The position numbers and the translations under genes are program-made. The notes beneath the pieces are model-generated. The model saw nothing but the letters and a program-made list of their open reading frames with translations, did not search any database and was not told where the DNA came from. This document shows, piece by piece, positions 15,138 through 23,200 of a DNA stretch of 25,159 nt (its first letter is position 1; each line of letters opens with the position of its first letter). The DNA comes from Suilimivivens sp963650485 (GTDB lineage: Bacteria; Bacillota; Clostridia; Lachnospirales; Lachnospiraceae), in the NCBI GenBank assembly GCA_963650485.1, contig CAVJLN010000042.1, positions 1-25,159 on the forward strand, given 5' to 3'.

Positions 15138-15291
15138 GTAACTATTCAGAGCCATGCAAATTATGGCAATATGGACGATGAATGCTTGCATTCAAGCGGA
15201 CATATGCCATGATTTATATGGCGAAGTAACTACATGAGTAAAACTTGAGTTGCGAAGCAACGGTTTTACGAATGGGGTTCTGAATAGTTAC
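15138..15291 (-). repeat. 154-bp inverted-terminal-repeat element, copy 2
   Basis: Same length and ends as copy 1 at 9416-9569 but in opposite orientation. About twelve of 154 positions differ by hand alignment. Its internal hairpin (15238-15269) is GTAAAAC/GTTTTAC and GTTGC/GCAAC around GAA. All six differences from copy 1 within these arms fall in three pairs that keep the base pairing. It lies 33 bp before the GH13 start codon and occupies most of that gene's leader. Confidence 0.85.
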
Positions 15292-15324
15292 TAATAAATA
15301 TAAAATAGATGGAGCATAGATTAT

Positions 15325-17427
15325 ATGGATATCAATCGTATTATGAAGACGCAGCAGAATATGATGTATATATCGGAAATGCGTCCGGTTTTTAACCGTG
15401 AAGCGTTATTTAGTGACACAACAGAGAATTATATCAGTCCGGCAGAGCCCAATCCGTATTCTGAAGTACAAGTACGATTCCGTGCCAAAGCAAAGAACAT
15501 TGACCGTGTTTTCCTGGTACACAATAACGAACGAATCCTGATGATCGTTACAGAAGGTGACGATGAGTTTGATTATTTTACCTGTTCAATTGAAGTAGAG
15601 CAGGAACAGTACAGCTATTATTTCGAAGTACAGGTTGGAAAGATTACCTGTGTCTATGATACGCGTGGTGTTTCCAAACACCCGGAGGAAACCTTCTTTT
15701 TCCGGATAATTCCGGGCTTTAAGACCCCGAAGTGGGCTAAGGGAGCCGTGATGTACCAGATCTACGTGGACCGCTTCTATAATGGCGATCCGACGAATGA
15801 TGTGCTGACGAATGAGTATCAGTACATCGGGGATAAATCCGTCCGTGTGGAGGACTGGAACAAGTACCCGGACAGCATGGGAGTCCGTGAGTTTTATGGT
15901 GGTGACCTGCAGGGTGTGCTCGATAAGATGGATTATCTGCAGGATCTTGGCATTGATGTTATTTATTTTAATCCATTGTTTGTTTCTCCGTCCAATCACA
16001 AGTATGATATTCAGGATTATGACTACATTGATCCGCATATCGGGAAGATTGTTCACGACGAAGGAGAGCTTTTACGACCCGACCAGAAGGAAAACCGCGA
16101 AGCGACCAGATATATTGACCGTGTGACCAATAAAGAGAATCTGGAAGCCAGCAATGAGCTTTTTGCACAGGTGGCAGCCGAGGCTCATAAGCGGGGCATG
16201 AGGGTCATTCTGGATGGTGTGTTTAATCACTGTGGATCTTTTAATAAGTGGATGGATAGAGAGCGTATTTATGAGAATGCACCGGGATACGAGAAGGGGG
16301 CTTATATCAGTAAGGAAAGTCCATACCATAATTACTTCCAGTTCTTTAATGACCATGCATGGCCTTACAATAATGCATATGACGGCTGGTGGGGGCATGA
16401 CACGCTGCCGAAGCTTAATTATGAGCAGTCACAGGAGCTGTTTAACTATGTGATGCATATTGCTGCAAAATGGGTATCATTCCCTTATAATATTGACGGA
16501 TGGCGTCTGGATGTGGCGGCAGACCTGGGACACAGTCCGGAATACAATCACTATTTCTGGCAGCAGTTCCGCAAGGCGGTTCGAGATGTGAATCCGGAGG
16601 CGATTGTGCTTGCAGAGCATTATGGAAGTCCGAGAGACTGGCTGAATGGCAAGGAATGGGATACGGTTATGAATTATGATGCATTCATGGAGCCGGTAAC
16701 CTGGTTTCTGACCGGTATGCAGAAGCACAGTGATGACTTCCGTGGTGATATGCTTGGTAACGCGGACAGCTTTTTGCAGGCGATGCGTTATCATATGGCA
16801 AGCTTTACGACACCGTCCTTGCAGATTGCCATGAATGAGTTATCGAACCACGATCATTCCCGTTTCTTAACAAGAACCAATCATAAGGTGGGAAGAACGA
16901 ACACCTTAGGCCCTCAGGCGGCAAATGAAGGAGTGAACAAAGCCGTAATGCGTGAGGCAGTTGTTATCCAGATGACCTGGCCGGGCGCACCGACCATTTA
17001 CTACGGTGATGAAGCCGGAGTATGCGGCTTTACCGATCCGGATAACCGGAGAACCTATCCATGGGGACAGGAGGATAAGGAACTTATCCGTTTCCACAAG
17101 GAAATGATCCGTATTCATAAACAAAACGAGGAGCTGTTGACCGGATCCCTGAAATTCATGGATGCGGATTACAATATTTTGGGCTATGGACGTTTCAACC
17201 GCCATGCATGTACCGCAGTTCTTCTTAACAATAATGATCACGAGGTAACCAGGGAGCTGGAGGTCTGGTATATTGGTGCACCCAAGGAAGGCGTTATGCA
17301 ATGCGTGATGCTCACTACAGCAGAGGGATTTGATACAGAAGTGCATGAATATCCCATTGTTTCCGGCAAGGTGATGGTGACACTTCCCGGAACATCTGCA
17401 ATTGTGCTGAGGTATGGGGAGAATTAA
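15325..17427 (+). CDS. GH13 alpha-glycosidase (neopullulanase/cyclomaltodextrinase-like)
   Basis: 700 residues, start ATG 15325 with GGAG (15311-15314) 10 nt upstream. Residues about 1-130 form a beta-sandwich like the CBM34-type N-terminal domain. The GH13 barrel begins around WAKGAVMYQIYVDRFYNGD. Catalytic residues are visible: nucleophile D396 in DGWRLD (391-396), acid/base E431 in VLAEHYG, and D510 in LSNHDHSR. DGVFNH and YYGDEAG are the other conserved regions. There is no signal peptide, so it should act in the cytoplasm on imported maltodextrins, cyclodextrins or pullulan fragments. Exact specificity cannot be read from sequence. It stands alone, without a transporter or regulator beside it. 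A terminator and a repeat element in its leader suggest conditional expression. Confidence 0.9.
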   Translation: MDINRIMKTQQNMMYISEMRPVFNREALFSDTTENYISPAEPNPYSEVQVRFRAKAKNIDRVFLVHNNERILMIVTEGDDEFDYFTCSIEVEQEQYSYYFEVQVGKITCVYDTRGVSKHPEETFFFRIIPGFKTPKWAKGAVMYQIYVDRFYNGDPTNDVLTNEYQYIGDKSVRVEDWNKYPDSMGVREFYGGDLQGVLDKMDYLQDLGIDVIYFNPLFVSPSNHKYDIQDYDYIDPHIGKIVHDEGELLRPDQKENREATRYIDRVTNKENLEASNELFAQVAAEAHKRGMRVILDGVFNHCGSFNKWMDRERIYENAPGYEKGAYISKESPYHNYFQFFNDHAWPYNNAYDGWWGHDTLPKLNYEQSQELFNYVMHIAAKWVSFPYNIDGWRLDVAADLGHSPEYNHYFWQQFRKAVRDVNPEAIVLAEHYGSPRDWLNGKEWDTVMNYDAFMEPVTWFLTGMQKHSDDFRGDMLGNADSFLQAMRYHMASFTTPSLQIAMNELSNHDHSRFLTRTNHKVGRTNTLGPQAANEGVNKAVMREAVVIQMTWPGAPTIYYGDEAGVCGFTDPDNRRTYPWGQEDKELIRFHKEMIRIHKQNEELLTGSLKFMDADYNILGYGRFNRHACTAVLLNNNDHEVTRELEVWYIGAPKEGVMQCVMLTTAEGFDTEVHEYPIVSGKVMVTLPGTSAIVLRYGEN

Positions 17428-17444
17428 ATTTCAAAATTATGATC

Positions 17445-17473
17445 TTGCGTTTTAACAGCTGATATGGTATATT
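17445..17473 (+). promoter_or_regulatory. Promoter of the tRNA pair
   Basis: TTGCGT (17445-17450), exactly 17 nt, then TATATT (17468-17473) preceded by TGG, giving an extended -10. Transcription should start near 17480, about 40 nt before tRNA-Tyr. The box begins 18 nt after the GH13 stop codon. Confidence 0.65.
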
Positions 17474-17519
17474 CTATTATTGTCAGGACTTCGTGAGAGA
17501 GATACTCATGAGACTGTAT

Positions 17520-17601
17520 GGATGGATTCCCGAGTGGCCAAAGGGGACAGACTGTAAATCTGCTGCAAATTGCTTCGGTGGTTCGAATCCACCTCCATCC
17601 A
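17520..17601 (+). tRNA. tRNA-Tyr (anticodon GTA)
   Basis: The acceptor stem GGATGGA (17520-17526) pairs with TCCATCC (17594-17600), followed by discriminator A. The anticodon loop CTGTAAA holds GTA. A variable arm between TCTGC and the T arm makes it a class II tRNA, as expected for bacterial tRNA-Tyr. The T arm contains GGTTCGAATCC. CCA is not encoded and must be added by the nucleotidyltransferase. The outermost anticodon-stem pair appears to be A-C. Confidence 0.96.
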
Positions 17602-17706
17602 TTTGAAATCTGTATTGCAGATTTCAGCATATGCATTGATGAGGTTAATGGAACAGCACTTGTGCGTATGTCCATGCTATAAACCGAGATGCATATTGTG
17701 GCGTCC

Positions 17707-17790
17707 GCAGGTGTGGCGGAATAGGCAGACGCAAGGGACTTAAAATCCCTCGGTGGCAACACCGTGCCGGTTCAAGTCCGGCCACCTGCA
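17707..17790 (+). tRNA. tRNA-Leu (anticodon TAA)
   Basis: The acceptor stem GCAGGTG (17707-17713) pairs with CACCTGC (17783-17789), with discriminator A 17790. The anticodon stem GGGA/TCCC encloses CTTAAAA with anticodon TAA. The long variable arm CGGTGGCAACACCG and T arm GGTTCAAGTCC fit class II tRNA-Leu. CCA is not encoded. It is probably cotranscribed with tRNA-Tyr 105 nt upstream. Confidence 0.96.
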
Positions 17791-17799
17791 TGAAATTGG

Positions 17800-17840
17800 A
17801 AATGCTTAGAATGTTGATAAACAATATTCTAAGCATTTTT
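17800..17840 (+). terminator. Intrinsic terminator of the tRNA transcript
   Basis: AAATGCTTAGAATGTTG (17800-17816) pairs over 17 positions (one G-T) with 17822-17838 across the 5-nt loop ATAAA, followed by a run of T to 17840. It starts 10 nt after tRNA-Leu and ends 7 nt before the alkylation-repair gene relic. Confidence 0.9.
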
Positions 17841-17843
17841 CTT

Positions 17844-17930
17844 AGTGTCGAAAAGACAGTCATTGGAATCCGCATTCCGGTGTTGAGAAAGTTTGCCGGA
17901 GAGTTCGCAAAGAAGCCGGAAGCCGGTTGA
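17844..17930 (+). pseudogene. Relic of an AlkD-type DNA alkylation repair gene
   Basis: Frame 17844-17930 reads SVEKTVIGIRIPVLRKFAG, then EFAKKPEAG and a TGA. This is the well-known N-terminal segment of HEAT-like DNA alkylation repair enzymes (VIGIRxPxLRKxAKxxAK). Nothing upstream encodes a start, because the tRNA terminator is there, and no later family motif is seen in any frame before the next gene at 18052. I read it as the remains of a gene truncated on both sides. It sits directly upstream of an Ogt-type alkylation repair gene. Confidence 0.6.
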
Positions 17931-18051
17931 AAGTTACCGGATTACGAAAGAGCAGAAGGATGATCTAAGGACATTGAAGTGATGTCAGTAATATGCGCTT
18001 GCTTAATGTGGCAATAATGGTTTGAGGGTTTGACCAGAGGAGTATATGAAG

Positions 18052-18732
18052 ATGGTTATGACACGTGAAGAAGTATTGGAGTATGGTTTATCCTTTCCGA
18101 TGACCTACCAGGAGGCACCGTTCCATGATCCGAACTGGCAGTTAGTCCGGGTGAAGGGAAGTAAGAAGGCCTTTTTGTGGACCTATGAAAAGGATGGATA
18201 TCTGAATATCAATGTGAAGGCCGATCCGCAGTGGAGAGACTTTTGGAGAAATGCCTATCCGGGAGTGGTTATTGCCGGATATCATCTGAATAAAGAGCAT
18301 TGGAATACACTGATTCTTGACGGAACCATTCCGCAAGAAGATGTGAAACGCATGATTGCAGAAAGCTATGATCTTGTTACGGACAGTCCGACAAAGCGGA
18401 TCTACGAGGCAGTCAAGAAAATTCCGAAGGGACACGTAGCCACGTATGGACAGATTGCCGAGCTTGCCGGGGAGAAAAAGATGGCAAGAGCGGTAGGAAA
18501 TGCTCTGCATAAGAATCCGGATCCGGAAAATATTCCCTGTTTCCGTGTGGTGAATTCAAAGGGAGAGTTATCCGGAGAGTTTGCTTTTGGAGGAGAGGGC
18601 GAACAGGCAAGACGGCTTATGGAAGATGGAGTTATCGTGGAGAATGGTAAGGTGGATCTCAATCGGTTCGGAATTCGGATGGATTCGGCTACGTTGGAAG
18701 TTTATGTTGATATGGATATTGGAATGCTGTGA
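18052..18732 (+). CDS. YjbR/MmcQ-like domain fused to a methylated-DNA--cysteine methyltransferase (Ogt type)
   Basis: 226 residues from ATG 18052, chosen because AGGAG (18038-18042) is 9 nt upstream. ATG 18046 is only 3 nt from it. Residues 1-110 are a YjbR/MmcQ-type (DUF419) domain (TREEVLEYGLSFPMTYQEAPFH, HLNKEHWNTLILDG). Residues about 120-205 are an Ogt-like domain with PKGHVATYGQIAELAG, ARAVGNALHKNP and the acceptor-cysteine motif PCFRVVNSKGELSG. The cysteine (C163 in this numbering) is present, so this is not an ATL protein, but the usual PCHR histidine is phenylalanine. Likely role: direct removal of O6-alkylguanine damage. A decayed alkylation repair relic lies just upstream. Confidence 0.85.
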   Translation: MVMTREEVLEYGLSFPMTYQEAPFHDPNWQLVRVKGSKKAFLWTYEKDGYLNINVKADPQWRDFWRNAYPGVVIAGYHLNKEHWNTLILDGTIPQEDVKRMIAESYDLVTDSPTKRIYEAVKKIPKGHVATYGQIAELAGEKKMARAVGNALHKNPDPENIPCFRVVNSKGELSGEFAFGGEGEQARRLMEDGVIVENGKVDLNRFGIRMDSATLEVYVDMDIGML

Positions 18733-18878
18733 CGATTCCGACAGATGAGAGACATGAATAAGATGTGACAGAATTACCGATGGTATTCCATATGCTCTGG
18801 TACAGATGAAAAATAGAATGAAGGAAAGCCGGAAGGAAAAATTACTGACAGAATGATGGGAAGAAGGAGAGATAACAG

Positions 18879-19604
18879 ATGATAGGATTAGGTACCATAA
18901 TCAATACAGCAGCCATTGTGATTGGCGGTCTTTTAGGATATTTCTTCGGTAGATTGTTAAAGGAAAGAATACAGGATACCCTGAACATGGCATGTGGTGT
19001 CAGTGTCCTGTTTATTGGAATTGCGGGCGCAATGGAATACATGCTTCCGGTCAGTGAAAAAAGTTTTTCGGGTGGCGGTACCATGCTGATGATTCTGACA
19101 CTGACACTAGGTGGACTGTTAGGAGAATGGATTGATATAGAGTCGAAATTTGAGCGTTTTGGGGAGTGGCTTAAGAAAAAGACCGGCAATCAGAAAGACA
19201 ACCAGTTTACCCATGGCTTCGTAACCTCTTCCCTGACGGTATGTATTGGCGCGATGGCGATTGTGGGATCGATACAGGATGGTGTATCAGGAGATTATAC
19301 AATTCTCGCAGCGAAAAGCGTCCTTGACTTTATTATTATCATGGTGATGACCTGTGCCATGGGGAAAGGCTGTATCTTCTCGGCGGTTCCGGTGTTTCTT
19401 TTAGAGGGTGGGATTACACTGCTGGCCTCTTTGCTGAAACCGGTGTTTACAGATCTGGCGCTGAATTACATCTCTTTTGTCGGATCGGTATTGATTTTCT
19501 GTGTGGGATTAAATCTTGTATGGGGGAAGAAGGTACGAGTTGCAAACCTTCTTCCTGCCATTCTGCTTGCAATTGCAGCTGCGTATCTACCGGTTGAGTT
19601 TTAA
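18879..19604 (+). CDS. DUF554 family integral membrane protein
   Basis: 241 residues, start ATG 18879 with AAGGAG (18864-18869) 9 nt upstream. There are about six or seven hydrophobic spans, beginning MIGLGTIINTAAIVIGGLLGYFFG and including GGLLGEWIDIE, SSLTVCIGAMAIVGSIQDG and FVGSVLIFCVGLNL. These are hallmark stretches of the DUF554 (YdfK/YqgA) family. The two halves have a similar layout, as in that family. The function is not established; a transport role is often guessed. It is convergent with the next gene, with only 19 nt between stops and an AT-rich, weakly paired AAAATA/TATTTT between them. Confidence 0.9.
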   Translation: MIGLGTIINTAAIVIGGLLGYFFGRLLKERIQDTLNMACGVSVLFIGIAGAMEYMLPVSEKSFSGGGTMLMILTLTLGGLLGEWIDIESKFERFGEWLKKKTGNQKDNQFTHGFVTSSLTVCIGAMAIVGSIQDGVSGDYTILAAKSVLDFIIIMVMTCAMGKGCIFSAVPVFLLEGGITLLASLLKPVFTDLALNYISFVGSVLIFCVGLNLVWGKKVRVANLLPAILLAIAAAYLPVEF

Positions 19605-19623
19605 AAAATAATCAGTATTTTAA

Positions 19624-19929
19624 TTAATATTCGTAGTCGATGCAGGCACGGCTTTCACGTAACGGAGTGATGAATGCACCGAAAGCTTTATGGGTAGGAT
19701 GAATCTGATAAGCATTCAGTCCTTCTATATCGTCAAAATCGCAGATTAAAGCCAGTTCGTAGTTGCTTTCTGCAGCTTTTTCATCATTGATAGCAACAAC
19801 AAGCTTCTTTAAAGTAGGAATCTCAGCCTCGAAAACAGAAAGACGTTTCTTAGCTTCTTCGATGGTTTCCTGCTTGGTCTTTCCGTCTGCATTTTCCTTT
19901 AATTTGAACATTACAATGTGTTTAATCAT
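19624..19929 (-). CDS. Dabb-domain (stress-responsive alpha/beta barrel) protein
   Basis: 101 residues on the minus strand, the only minus-strand gene accepted here. MIKHIVMFKLKENADG at the start and ALICDFDDIEGLNAYQIHPTHKAF near the end are typical of the dimeric Dabb ferredoxin-like fold. AAAGGAAA (its AGGA complementary to 19939-19942) is 9 nt before the start. Family members range from stress proteins to small cyclases. No catalytic role can be assigned, and no partner gene is next to it. Confidence 0.92.
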   Translation of the reverse strand: MIKHIVMFKLKENADGKTKQETIEEAKKRLSVFEAEIPTLKKLVVAINDEKAAESNYELALICDFDDIEGLNAYQIHPTHKAFGAFITPLRESRACIDYEY

Positions 19930-20030
19930 AGGTATGTTTCCTTTCTTTCCGTATAGATATTTATTGGGTAGATGAAATGATTCAGAAATTCATTCGTTAC
20001 AGGAACAGTAACCTTTCTTCATCATATAGA

Positions 20031-20218
20031 GTAACAGTTAAGCCATGCTCATTCATAAGCTGCCGGATTGTAAAGATTGTCTAGCAAATATACATGTTTT
20101 CCGGCACCTTATTTCATGTCGGGCGTTTGCCCTATAGAAATGATTGTATAAGTTGCCCTTAGTGAGCAAGCTTCCACGGTCATCTTGCACAATCATTTCT
20201 GCATGGCGGAACTATTAT
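20031..20218 (+). repeat. Diverged intergenic inverted-repeat element
   Basis: The left end GTAACAGTTAAGCCATGC (20031-20048) and right end TGCATGGCGGAACTATTA (about 20200-20217) resemble the termini of the 154-bp elements in inverted orientation. Inside, AGAAATGATTGT (20136-20147) pairs perfectly with ACAATCATTTCT (20189-20200), and GCAAG/CTTGC extends it. This fills most of the 373-nt gap between the Dabb gene and the ABC operon. Relationship to the 154-bp family is likely but distant. Confidence 0.5.
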
Positions 20219-20248
20219 CACATAGATCTTAGCAAATCATAAACACAC

Positions 20249-20277
20249 TTGCAAGGTTTCCGGTAACAAGATATGAT
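20249..20277 (+). promoter_or_regulatory. Promoter of the ABC operon
   Basis: TTGCAA (20249-20254), 17 nt, then TATGAT (20272-20277). Transcription would start near 20284, about 20 nt before the first ATG of the four-gene operon. No operator-like palindrome overlaps the boxes. Confidence 0.55.
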
Positions 20278-20302
20278 ATAAAAATAAGGTGAGGTGGCAC
20301 AT

Positions 20303-20926
20303 ATGGAAAAAACAGAAGCGGAAATTTGTAAAGAATGTAAGGGGAACTGTTGCAAGTCAACGGGATGCTCTCTTTCACCGGAGGATATGATCCGCAGAAT
20401 CCGTGCACAGCAGGAAATGGCCGGAGCAGAGGGGATGCAGTATACGAACATAGAAGAAATGAAAGCAGAAAAAATGAAAACAGAAGAAATCGCATCAGAA
20501 AAAGGACTTGCTATTGAAGAAATAGAGAACTGGTTAATAAACAGCAATTGTGCACTGGATTCCTTTGGTTATCCGGGAGGAAGACTGCTTTATGTGCGGA
20601 TGCGCCATAAGTGCTTTACCTTTATTGGAGTTGATGCCATGGGAGAATGCGCAGCGTTAACCGATACAGGCTGCCGGTTATCGTATGAGGATCGTCCCAA
20701 GGGAGGACGGATGCTGATTGCAAGTGAAGATCACCACTGCACCCAGAAGTATACCAGAGAGATGATGGTAGAGGACTGGATGCCTTATCAGGAACAGCTT
20801 AAGCAGATCTGGAAAAAGTGGTATGAGAAGTTTACACAGGACGGGACATTTGACCGCTGTGAAGAAGAATATATGAAGTTTCAGAGAGCGCGCCGGGAGC
20901 AGATGATGGCTTCCATGCAGGAATGA
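20303..20926 (+). CDS. Cysteine-rich YkgJ-like metal-cluster protein
   Basis: 207 residues from ATG 20303, with GAGG (20291-20294) 8 nt upstream. GTG 20294 would add three residues. The N-terminus has CKECKGNCCKSTGC and the second half has HKCF, GECAALTDTGCRLSYEDRPKGGR and HHC. This is the layout of YkgJ/FliB-type proteins, where scattered cysteines hold a metal or Fe-S cluster, but it is not a close match. It is soluble, with a charged helical middle (EEMKAEKMKTEEIASEK). It leads an operon with an ABC ATPase 12 nt downstream. Its role there is unknown; modification of an exported partner is one guess. Confidence 0.6.
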   Translation: MEKTEAEICKECKGNCCKSTGCSLSPEDMIRRIRAQQEMAGAEGMQYTNIEEMKAEKMKTEEIASEKGLAIEEIENWLINSNCALDSFGYPGGRLLYVRMRHKCFTFIGVDAMGECAALTDTGCRLSYEDRPKGGRMLIASEDHHCTQKYTREMMVEDWMPYQEQLKQIWKKWYEKFTQDGTFDRCEEEYMKFQRARREQMMASMQE

Positions 20927-20938
20927 TAGAGGAAAGAG

Positions 20939-21613
20939 ATGCTTAAGGTTTCACATATTAAGAAAAAGTATGGAAAAAGAATCATATTGGATGATATTTC
21001 GTTGGAAGCAGAGTGCGGACAGTGTCTTGCACTTGCCGGCAAAAACGGCTGCGGTAAGACAACACTGATGCAGATTCTGGCAGGAGCCATCCGGCCTGAC
21101 GCAGGAGAAATCACCTTTTTCGGAAAGAATCCACTGCAGAAGCGGAAATATTTCCAGAAGTATGTCGGATATGTTCCCCAGGAGCCACCACTTATGGAAG
21201 AGCTTACCGTGAAGGATAATCTGAAGCTATGGGGCGTCTGGCAGTCGGAGCACCGGGAATTACTGCTTTCGTCTTTTGAACTGGAGGATTTGTTGAAAAC
21301 AGAAGTCCGGAAACTGTCGGGAGGAATGAAGCGCAGATTATCGATTGCCTGTGCACTGGCGCAGTGGCCGCCGATTCTGCTGCTGGATGAACCGACAACG
21401 GCACTTGATTTATATTATAAGAATAACATTCAGCAATGGCTGATGCAGTATCGGAAAATGAAGGGAATTGTACTGTTAACTTCGCACGATGAAAACGAAA
21501 TTCTTTCCTGCGACCGCTGCCTGATTATGAAGCAGGGGAAGCTCACAGAGCTTACGGGAGAAGATTTTACGATAGAAGAAATTAAAAAGGAAATCATAAC
21601 ACCGGATAAGTAA
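20939..21613 (+). CDS. ABC transporter ATP-binding protein
   Basis: 224 residues. Walker A GKNGCGKT (34-41), Q-loop GYVPQEPPL, signature LSGGMKRRL (126-134), Walker B ILLLDEPT (D150, E151) and H-loop TSHDENE are all present, so it should be active. The sequence resembles the multidrug/antibiotic-export group that pairs with ABC-2 permeases. The start follows AGGAAAGAG. It is second in the operon, and the permease at 23201 is its evident membrane partner. The substrate cannot be inferred. Confidence 0.93.
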   Translation: MLKVSHIKKKYGKRIILDDISLEAECGQCLALAGKNGCGKTTLMQILAGAIRPDAGEITFFGKNPLQKRKYFQKYVGYVPQEPPLMEELTVKDNLKLWGVWQSEHRELLLSSFELEDLLKTEVRKLSGGMKRRLSIACALAQWPPILLLDEPTTALDLYYKNNIQQWLMQYRKMKGIVLLTSHDENEILSCDRCLIMKQGKLTELTGEDFTIEEIKKEIITPDK

Positions 21614-21632
21614 TGGTGAAGGGAGAAGAAAA

Positions 21633-23189
21633 ATGCCGAAATTTGATCCAATGACAGGAGAACTCATTACAGAGGAAACAGATGGAAAGGGAACTGCATC
21701 TATATCAGAAAACCAGACAGATATTGGGCAGACAACAGAACAAACCGGAAAACAGTTTGTACAAAGGTTTGATCCGATGACAGGGCAGCCAATTGAGACA
21801 TCGCAACCACAGTCACAGCCACAGCCTGAATCACAATCACAATCACAGCCACAACCACAGTCACAGCCTCAGACACCAAAGAAGTCGCACAAGACAGCAA
21901 TTATCGTTTCGATTATTGTCGGAGTCGTAGTATTGCTTGGAATTCTTGCTTTTGTATTGGCAGCAGTGCTGTTTTCCAATCCGAGAACGAAGGTGGAAAG
22001 GGCATGTGCTAAGACTTTTTCCGAAGGTGGATATTTATATGATGCATTGAAGGATGCGCGTGGAGTCGGAAAGGAGTATACGGTTACCTCCAATATTCAG
22101 ATTGATATGCAAAGCGAATATTCTGACAGCTCGATTGTATTTTATACGCAGATGGGAGTAGTGGGAAAAGACAAGCAGCTTGCAGGAACGATTGAATATA
22201 ACAACTCATGGATTACCATTCCGGAAATTGAATATAAGATGCAGATTGACGAGGAGGAGGCCCGTCTTCAGATTCCGACGGTAGACAGTCATGTGTTTAC
22301 TTACAATTATACAGAAGAAAAACAGGGATATCTGACGGAAATTGCTTCGGCAGAAGATTTACAGATGATGGATGATGCATTGGAAATGATCTATTCCGGT
22401 GAATCTCCGGAAAATATCAAAAATACAGAGTTTGGTGCGAAGCTGGTTCATTGGTATCGTTCCCTGAAGGTGGAAAAGTCAGATGCCGGGCAGTTTGAAG
22501 TAGATGGAAATAGCCGGAAGTGCAAGGGATATGCCATTCAGATAACACAGGAGGATATGAATCGGTTCCGGGAGATTTATCAGGAATATATCGAGACGAC
22601 GATGGCAGACCGGTTGTATGCGCTTGGAATGTCCGCAGAGGAATATACGGAGCAGATCTTTGCAAGCATTCAGGACATGGAGGATGCAACGCTTCGGTTT
22701 TACATATATCAGAAGAAGCTGGCCTGTGTGGAGCTTGAATCTGCAGGAGACAGTTGTCAGGTGATTTTCCATGGTGGGGATTATCGGACGCAGAATATCG
22801 AGGTGATAGTGAATGATGTTGCGGTATGTTCGATCGAAGGTGAGATTTCAGGGGATGAGGAAAGGATCACAATGGACTTTTCAGGAGAACGTGCGGAGGT
22901 GACATACAACCGGAGTACGGGAGCTTATGATCTCAAGGTGGAAAATGCTTTTGAAATGAGGGGAACACTTTCTCTTGGAAGTAAAGAGATGAAAGTGGTC
23001 GTAGATCAGCTTTCCCTGGAAGGAGATTATTCGGATTATTCTTTAAGTGGGGATATTGCAGTAACTAAGGGTGCGGTCATTGATACGATGAAGGGGGAAA
23101 CCTTTGACATTGGAAATGCTGCTGAAGCGGAGTATGACGAGTTATTTGATGATCTGAACCAGTTGCTTTATGGATTATTGGGATACTAA
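21633..23189 (+). CDS. Membrane-anchored protein with large extracytoplasmic domain, function unknown
   Basis: 518 residues; not recognised. The cytoplasmic N-terminus carries the motif KFDPMTGELI and then RFDPMTGQPI, about 40 residues apart, followed by a Gln/Pro/Ser repeat tract (QPQSQPQPESQSQ). One strongly hydrophobic span (88-115) is followed by about 400 residues predicted outside the cell. These are rich in beta strands, acidic and low in cysteine, with no lipobox. GAAGGGAGAAG precedes ATG 21633. It sits between ABC ATPase and permease, 19 and 11 nt from each, so it is probably a transporter accessory or a sensor. Similar topology in Lachnospiraceae proteins is usually left as hypothetical. 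Confidence 0.8.
   Translation: MPKFDPMTGELITEETDGKGTASISENQTDIGQTTEQTGKQFVQRFDPMTGQPIETSQPQSQPQPESQSQSQPQPQSQPQTPKKSHKTAIIVSIIVGVVVLLGILAFVLAAVLFSNPRTKVERACAKTFSEGGYLYDALKDARGVGKEYTVTSNIQIDMQSEYSDSSIVFYTQMGVVGKDKQLAGTIEYNNSWITIPEIEYKMQIDEEEARLQIPTVDSHVFTYNYTEEKQGYLTEIASAEDLQMMDDALEMIYSGESPENIKNTEFGAKLVHWYRSLKVEKSDAGQFEVDGNSRKCKGYAIQITQEDMNRFREIYQEYIETTMADRLYALGMSAEEYTEQIFASIQDMEDATLRFYIYQKKLACVELESAGDSCQVIFHGGDYRTQNIEVIVNDVAVCSIEGEISGDEERITMDFSGERAEVTYNRSTGAYDLKVENAFEMRGTLSLGSKEMKVVVDQLSLEGDYSDYSLSGDIAVTKGAVIDTMKGETFDIGNAAEAEYDELFDDLNQLLYGLLGY
21809..21874 (+). repeat. Imperfect CAR-CCA/TCA repeat encoding a Gln/Pro/Ser tract
   Basis: The stretch is built of short units such as CAACCACAGTCACAG and encodes a Pro-Gln-Ser-rich linker between the FDPMTG motifs and the membrane span. 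The units are degenerate. The tract lies on the predicted cytoplasmic side and is a likely flexible spacer. Confidence 0.7.
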
Positions 23190-23200
23190 AAGGAAACCGG

